Source: an uncultured Clostridia bacterium
Lineage (GTDB): Bacteria > Bacillota > Clostridia > Christensenellales > Aristaeellaceae
Reading direction: 5' to 3'
NCBI GenBank assembly: GCA_934615235.1
Contig: CAKTTL010000118.1
Span: forward strand, 1 to 7,435
DNA: 7,435 bases
The translations under genes and the position numbers were made by a program. Below the pieces are notes generated by a model. The model was not told where the DNA came from. It worked only from the letters and a program-made list of their open reading frames with translations, and ran no database searches. This document shows positions 4,917 through 7,435 of this stretch, one piece after another. Each line of letters begins with the position of its first letter. Position 1 is the stretch's first letter.

Positions 4917-5263
4917 TGGAGGCGAGGGGAATCGAACCCCTGTCCGAAAATCCGAAGACCCAGGTTTCTCCGAGCGCAGTCCGTGTTTTGAAATTCCCCT
5001 TGCCGCACGCCCGCGGACAGGCTTACGGCTCAGGTAGCTTCATAGTGCCGATCCGCCGCAAAGCTTAGGCGGACCCGTTCCCTACTTCAATGACGCCGGG
5101 TGGGCAAGCAGTAGGCGCTTGTGTCCGACGCGCAGCACTTAGGCCGCGAGAGCGAAATTATTTTCGTCAGTTCATTTTAAAAATTTCCCAGTTTTAACGT
5201 GGCCCGGGTCCACGGCTCGCTTCCCAAACCCCCGACGATCCCCGTCGAAACCAGAACGCCCCC
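4917..5263 (-). ncRNA. ssrA: tmRNA (transfer-messenger RNA)
   Basis: A tmRNA of about 347 nt that rescues stalled ribosomes with SmpB by adding a degradation tag. The 5' end begins GGGGGCG (5263-5257), followed by the conserved CTGGTTTCGACGGGG. This pairs with CGCCTCC (4924-4918) to make a 7-bp acceptor stem with one G-U; A4917 is the discriminator. The T arm AGGGG-TTCGATT-CCCCT is intact. CCA is not encoded, as TAAAAA follows, so it must be added by nucleotidyltransferase. The tag frame TDENNFALAA ends in TAA at 5139-5141, and GC-rich pseudoknot sequences fill the rest. No separate promoter is obvious in the 22 bp between smpB and the 5' end, so co-transcription with smpB and 5' processing by RNase P is likely. 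Confidence 0.96.
5139..5171 (-). other. tmRNA tag reading frame, TDENNFALAA
   Basis: Read on the minus strand, codons from ACT at 5171 to GCC at 5142 give TDENNFALAA, then TAA (5141-5139). The C-terminal FALAA is the usual protease-recognition end. The in-frame triplet before ACT is TGA (5174-5172), so the resume codon can be no earlier than ACT; that gives the usual ten-residue length but an unusual first residue, Thr in place of Ala or Gly. The neighbouring frame starting at ATG stops after two codons. Confidence 0.8.
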
Positions 5264-5285
5264 GCGTTCTGCACGGCCGCTGACG

Positions 5286-5750
5286 TCAGCCGTTGTTTTT
5301 CATTGCGCGTTCGATGTCGCGCTTCGCCGCACGGTCGGCGGCGTCGTCCCGCTTGTCGTGCAGCTGTTTGCCCTTGCACAGGCCCAGCTCCAGCTTCATG
5401 CGGCCGTCCTTGAGATAAATCCGCAGCGGAATGAGCGTATAGCCCTGCCGCTGCACCTGCGAGGCAAGCTTGCGGATTTCGCTCTTGTGCATCAGCAGCT
5501 TTTTATCGCGCAGCGGGTCGACGTTGAAGATGTTGCCCTGCTCGTAGGGGCTGATGTGCATGCCGATGACCCACATCTCGCCGTTTTTTACCTGGCAGAA
5601 CGCTTCCTTCAGGTTCACCCGTCCCTGCCGCATGGATTTGACCTCCGTGCCGTGCAGCGCCAGGCCGCACTCGTACGTCTCCTCCACAAAGTATTCGTGG
5701 CGCGCCTTGCGGTTCGCCGCGATCTGCTTTTCGCCACGTTCGCGCGCCAT
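5286..5750 (-). CDS. smpB: SsrA-binding protein SmpB
   Basis: A 154-residue protein of normal family length. SmpB binds the tRNA-like part of tmRNA and brings it to stalled ribosomes. Family signatures are IAANRKARHEYF (residues 10-21), ALHGTEVKSMRQG (31-43), WVIGMHISPYEQGN (60-73) and DPLRDKKLLMHK (78-89). The basic, flexible C-terminal tail (KRDIERAMKNNG) is the part that enters the empty mRNA channel. I chose the ATG at 5750, giving MARERGEKQI, because AGGAGG lies six bases upstream; the in-frame ATG at 5768 would overlap that site. An extended -10 promoter lies at 5783-5811. Its partner RNA ssrA follows after 22 bp on the same strand, and no terminator separates them. Confidence 0.97.
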   Translation of the reverse strand: MARERGEKQIAANRKARHEYFVEETYECGLALHGTEVKSMRQGRVNLKEAFCQVKNGEMWVIGMHISPYEQGNIFNVDPLRDKKLLMHKSEIRKLASQVQRQGYTLIPLRIYLKDGRMKLELGLCKGKQLHDKRDDAADRAAKRDIERAMKNNG

Positions 5751-5782
5751 GAACACCCTCCTTCGCAAAAAGCTGTAACGTT

Positions 5783-5811
5783 ATTATAGCACAACCGTGC
5801 TGCGGATGCAA
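5783..5811 (-). promoter_or_regulatory. Promoter of smpB-ssrA
   Basis: On the minus strand TTGCAT (5811-5806), a 17-base spacer and TATAAT (5788-5783) are preceded by TGC, an extended -10. The start site should fall near 5776, leaving a leader of about 26 nt before the smpB ATG. It sits in the 81-bp gap after the J-domain gene. Confidence 0.8.
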
Positions 5812-5831
5812 ATACCGGCGCGAAGCGCCTT

Positions 5832-6365
5832 TTATTTTACCCGCAGCCGGTATTGCGGATGCGCGGCCTTTCGTGCCCAGCGCGCGATTTTGCCTATCGG
5901 CGTCTGTTCCCTGCGCATGCGGACGGCCGCCTGCAACGCGCCCGCGCGATAGGTTTCGTTGCCGGGCTCCATGCGCACGGCCGCGCGGTAGCTCGCGTGC
6001 GCCGCTTTCGCCTCGCCCATGCGCAGAAGGATCGCGCCCTGCAGCGCGTACCACGGCCCGTCGCGCAGCGGCGCGCGGTTGAGCATGCGCAGCGCGTCGC
6101 GAACGAGACCGCGCGCAAAAAGCTGCTGCGCGACGGCGAACGCGTCGGGCAGAATCGTCTCCTGCTCGTTTTCCGCGCGCTCGCGGATGAGCTTCATCGC
6201 CCGGTCGTAGGCGAGGTTGAGCCGCACCATCATTTCCTGCGCGGCGTTCTCGTTCGCCCGGTTTACATCAGGATGCCACGCTTTCGCAAGCGCGCGATAT
6301 GCCGCGCGCACCTCTTCCGCTGTGGAAAAACCTTTCAGCCCCAACGTTGCAAACGGATCGTCCAG
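5832..6365 (-). CDS. J-domain protein with C-terminal TPR-like helices, CTG start
   Basis: A 177-residue co-chaperone-like protein. The N-terminal J domain (residues about 2-60) opens DDPFATLGL, has the invariant HPD at 31-33 (KAWHPDVNRA) that stimulates DnaK ATPase, and continues with a helix MMVRLNLAYDRAM. A charged linker leads to TPR-like helical pairs at about 75-150 (AQQLFARGLVRDALRML; WYALQGAILLRMGEAKAAHASYRAAVRMEPGN quoted here only as two repeat regions near 98-110 and 112-130), and the tail is basic. There is no Gly/Phe region or zinc finger, so it is a class C J protein, not DnaJ itself. The only in-frame starts after the stop TGA at 6386 are CTG 6365 and TTG 6344. CTG has GGGAGGGG six bases upstream and keeps J-domain helix I; TTG lacks both. 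The client is unknown. Confidence 0.88.
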   Translation of the reverse strand: MDDPFATLGLKGFSTAEEVRAAYRALAKAWHPDVNRANENAAQEMMVRLNLAYDRAMKLIRERAENEQETILPDAFAVAQQLFARGLVRDALRMLNRAPLRDGPWYALQGAILLRMGEAKAAHASYRAAVRMEPGNETYRAGALQAAVRMRREQTPIGKIARWARKAAHPQYRLRVK

Positions 6366-6403
6366 CGTGTTCCCCTCCCTGCTTTGTCAGCGGACAAATC
6401 CAT

Positions 6404-6432
6404 ATCATAGCACGAAGGCCGGGGAAACGCAA
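6404..6432 (-). promoter_or_regulatory. Promoter of the J-domain gene
   Basis: On the minus strand TTGCGT (6432-6427), a 17-base spacer and TATGAT (6409-6404) are preceded by TGC, an extended -10. The layout matches that of the smpB promoter. The start site should lie near 6397, about 32 bases before the CTG start. Confidence 0.7.
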
Positions 6433-6442
6433 GGAAAACGCC

Positions 6443-7435
6443 CTATTCCTCGCCGTTTTTCCATTTTTTTATCGCTTCCAGCCGCGCCTTGAACCGCCCC
6501 TCCACGCCTTCTTCCGTCGGGCGGTAATATTCGCGACCCAGCAGCGAATCGGGCAGGCACTGCATGCGCGCCATTTTCTCCTTCGTGTCGTGCGCGTACT
6601 GGTAGCCTTCGCCGTAGCGCAGGTCTTTCATCAGCTTTGTCGGCGCGTTGCAGATGACGAGCGGCACGGGCTCGGCCAGCTGCGCGAGCGCGTCCTTCTT
6701 CGCCGTCTCGTAGGCGACGTACATCGCGTTTGATTTCGGCGCAAGCGCCATATAGACGACCGCCTGCGTCAGGTGGACCGAACATTCCGGCATGCCGATC
6801 ATATGGCACGCCTGAAACGCGGCCACGGCGATTTCCAGCGCGCGCGGGTCGGCGAGTCCCACGTCTTCGCTTGCAAAGCGCGTTACGCGCCGCGCGATAA
6901 AGAGCGGATCTTCGCCCGCTTCCAGCATGCGCGCCAGCCAGTAGACGGCCGCGTCCGGGTCGGAGTTGCGCATGGATTTGTGCAGAGCGGAGATGAGGTT
7001 GTAATGCTCCTCGCCCTTTTTGTCGTACAGAAGCGATTTGCGCGAGACGCACTGTTCGAGCGTTTCCCGGGTGACGGTGACGGCGCCGTCCGCGTCCATT
7101 TCGCCGTTTAAGACGACCATCTCCAGCGTTGACAGCGCCGTGCGCGCGTCGCCGTTGGCGGCGGAGGCGATCGTTTCCAGCATGCCGTCTTCCATGCGGA
7201 CGGTCTGCCGGCCGAAGCCCTCGGGCGCGCTCAGCGCGCGCGAAAGCAGCCGCGTCAAATCACCGGTTTCCAGCGCCTTCAAAACGAACACCTTGCAGCG
7301 CGAGAGCAGCGCGCCGTTGACCTCGAAGGACGGGTTTTCCGTCGTCGCGCCGATGAGGATGATGCTCCCCTTTTCCACAAACGGCAGGAACGCGTCCTGC
7401 TGCGCCTTGTTGAAGCGGTGGATTTCGTCGACGAA
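6443..7435 (-). CDS. rarA: Replication-associated recombination protein A (RarA/MgsA), partial
   Basis: The window holds the last 330 residues; the N-terminal ~100, with the Walker A loop, lie beyond the right edge. RarA is a tetrameric AAA+ ATPase of the clamp-loader/RuvB group that acts at stalled replication forks and contacts single-strand binding protein. The first visible residues FVDEIHRFNKAQQDAFLP are the Walker B motif and its conserved extension. GATTENPSFEV (about 7351-7325) is the sensor 1 segment, and LLSRCKVF carries the likely arginine finger. NGDARTALSTLEM is the sensor 2 region, and from HYNLISALHKSMRNSDPDAA onward the MgsA C-terminal domain is complete, with PKSNAMYVAY. The frame runs to the edge without interruption. 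No terminator separates it from the J-domain gene, 77 bp downstream. Confidence 0.96.
   Translation of the reverse strand, partial: FVDEIHRFNKAQQDAFLPFVEKGSIILIGATTENPSFEVNGALLSRCKVFVLKALETGDLTRLLSRALSAPEGFGRQTVRMEDGMLETIASAANGDARTALSTLEMVVLNGEMDADGAVTVTRETLEQCVSRKSLLYDKKGEEHYNLISALHKSMRNSDPDAAVYWLARMLEAGEDPLFIARRVTRFASEDVGLADPRALEIAVAAFQACHMIGMPECSVHLTQAVVYMALAPKSNAMYVAYETAKKDALAQLAEPVPLVICNAPTKLMKDLRYGEGYQYAHDTKEKMARMQCLPDSLLGREYYRPTEEGVEGRFKARLEAIKKWKNGEE

Noticed and set aside
4917..4990. tRNA-like sequence with a T arm near 4925-4945
   Set aside because: It is the 3' tRNA-like end of tmRNA; no anticodon arm or separate tRNA 5' half is present.
5279..5290. Perfect 12-bp palindrome GCTGACGTCAGC over the smpB stop
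   Set aside because: It has no T-run, is too short to be a terminator, and a single copy beside a stop codon is best taken as chance. The TGACGTCA core is meaningful mainly for eukaryotic factors.
5199..5789. Plus-strand frame of 196 codons over smpB and the tmRNA 5' part
   Set aside because: It lies antisense to smpB and ssrA, both identified by conserved motifs; no ribosome binding site or domain is seen.
5817..5838. Hairpin GGCGC-GAA-GCGCC followed by TTTTATTTT on the plus strand, resembling a terminator
   Set aside because: No plus-strand gene lies upstream of it. In the direction of the J-domain gene (minus) no T-run follows, so I do not call it a terminator; read-through into smpB remains possible.
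1..7435. CRISPR array, toxin-antitoxin pair or defence system
   Set aside because: No regularly spaced direct repeats, no small overlapping gene pair of that type and no nuclease or effector domain are visible.

Overview
The window reads as a chromosomal piece from a high-GC member of the Bacillota, most likely a gut-type Clostridia. The grounds are strong AGGAGG-type ribosome binding sites, consensus sigma-A promoters, short hairpin/U-tract terminators, a tmRNA whose tag ends in NFALAA, and a bacterial-SH3 protein with an export signal. I cannot place it to genus from sequence alone.

Layout, left to right. A GC-rich palindrome (25-47) precedes a plus-strand gene for an exported protein with two SH3-like repeats (100-1092). 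Between this gene and the next lies a consensus promoter running within 70 bp into a strong terminator with no reading frame between them, a candidate small RNA (about 1161-1223). A minus-strand pair follows: a fructose-6-phosphate aldolase/transaldolase (1770-2447) and, 2 bp after its stop, a single-pass membrane protein of unknown function (1291-1767). Divergent from these is an Ala-rich, very GC-rich plus-strand gene (2679-3446) that I do not recognise.

Next is a visibly lower-GC block on the minus strand: an ElbB-like DJ-1/PfpI protein (4241-4801) and a GNAT acetyltransferase (3525-4022). A 160-bp MITE-like element flanked by TA (4091-4254) has inserted between them, precisely into the last codons of elbB. 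Removing the element and one TA on paper restores a frame that ends nine codons after the shared Ala codon, 47 bp before the GNAT start, so the two genes were probably a tight pair before the insertion.

The right half is a minus-strand housekeeping cluster read in the order rarA (partial, runs off the right edge), a J-domain/TPR protein, smpB, ssrA (tmRNA) and a terminator. SmpB and tmRNA are partners in trans-translation, and their genes lie 22 bp apart, apparently sharing one promoter and one terminator. The J-domain gene appears to use a CTG start codon. The tmRNA tag reads TDENNFALAA, with an in-frame UGA immediately before its first codon.

I see no CRISPR array, no tRNA gene apart from the tRNA-like part of tmRNA, no phage gene and no obvious new defence system. 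The points most worth a second look are the candidate small RNA, the MITE that rewrote the end of elbB, the tmRNA tag start and the CTG start.
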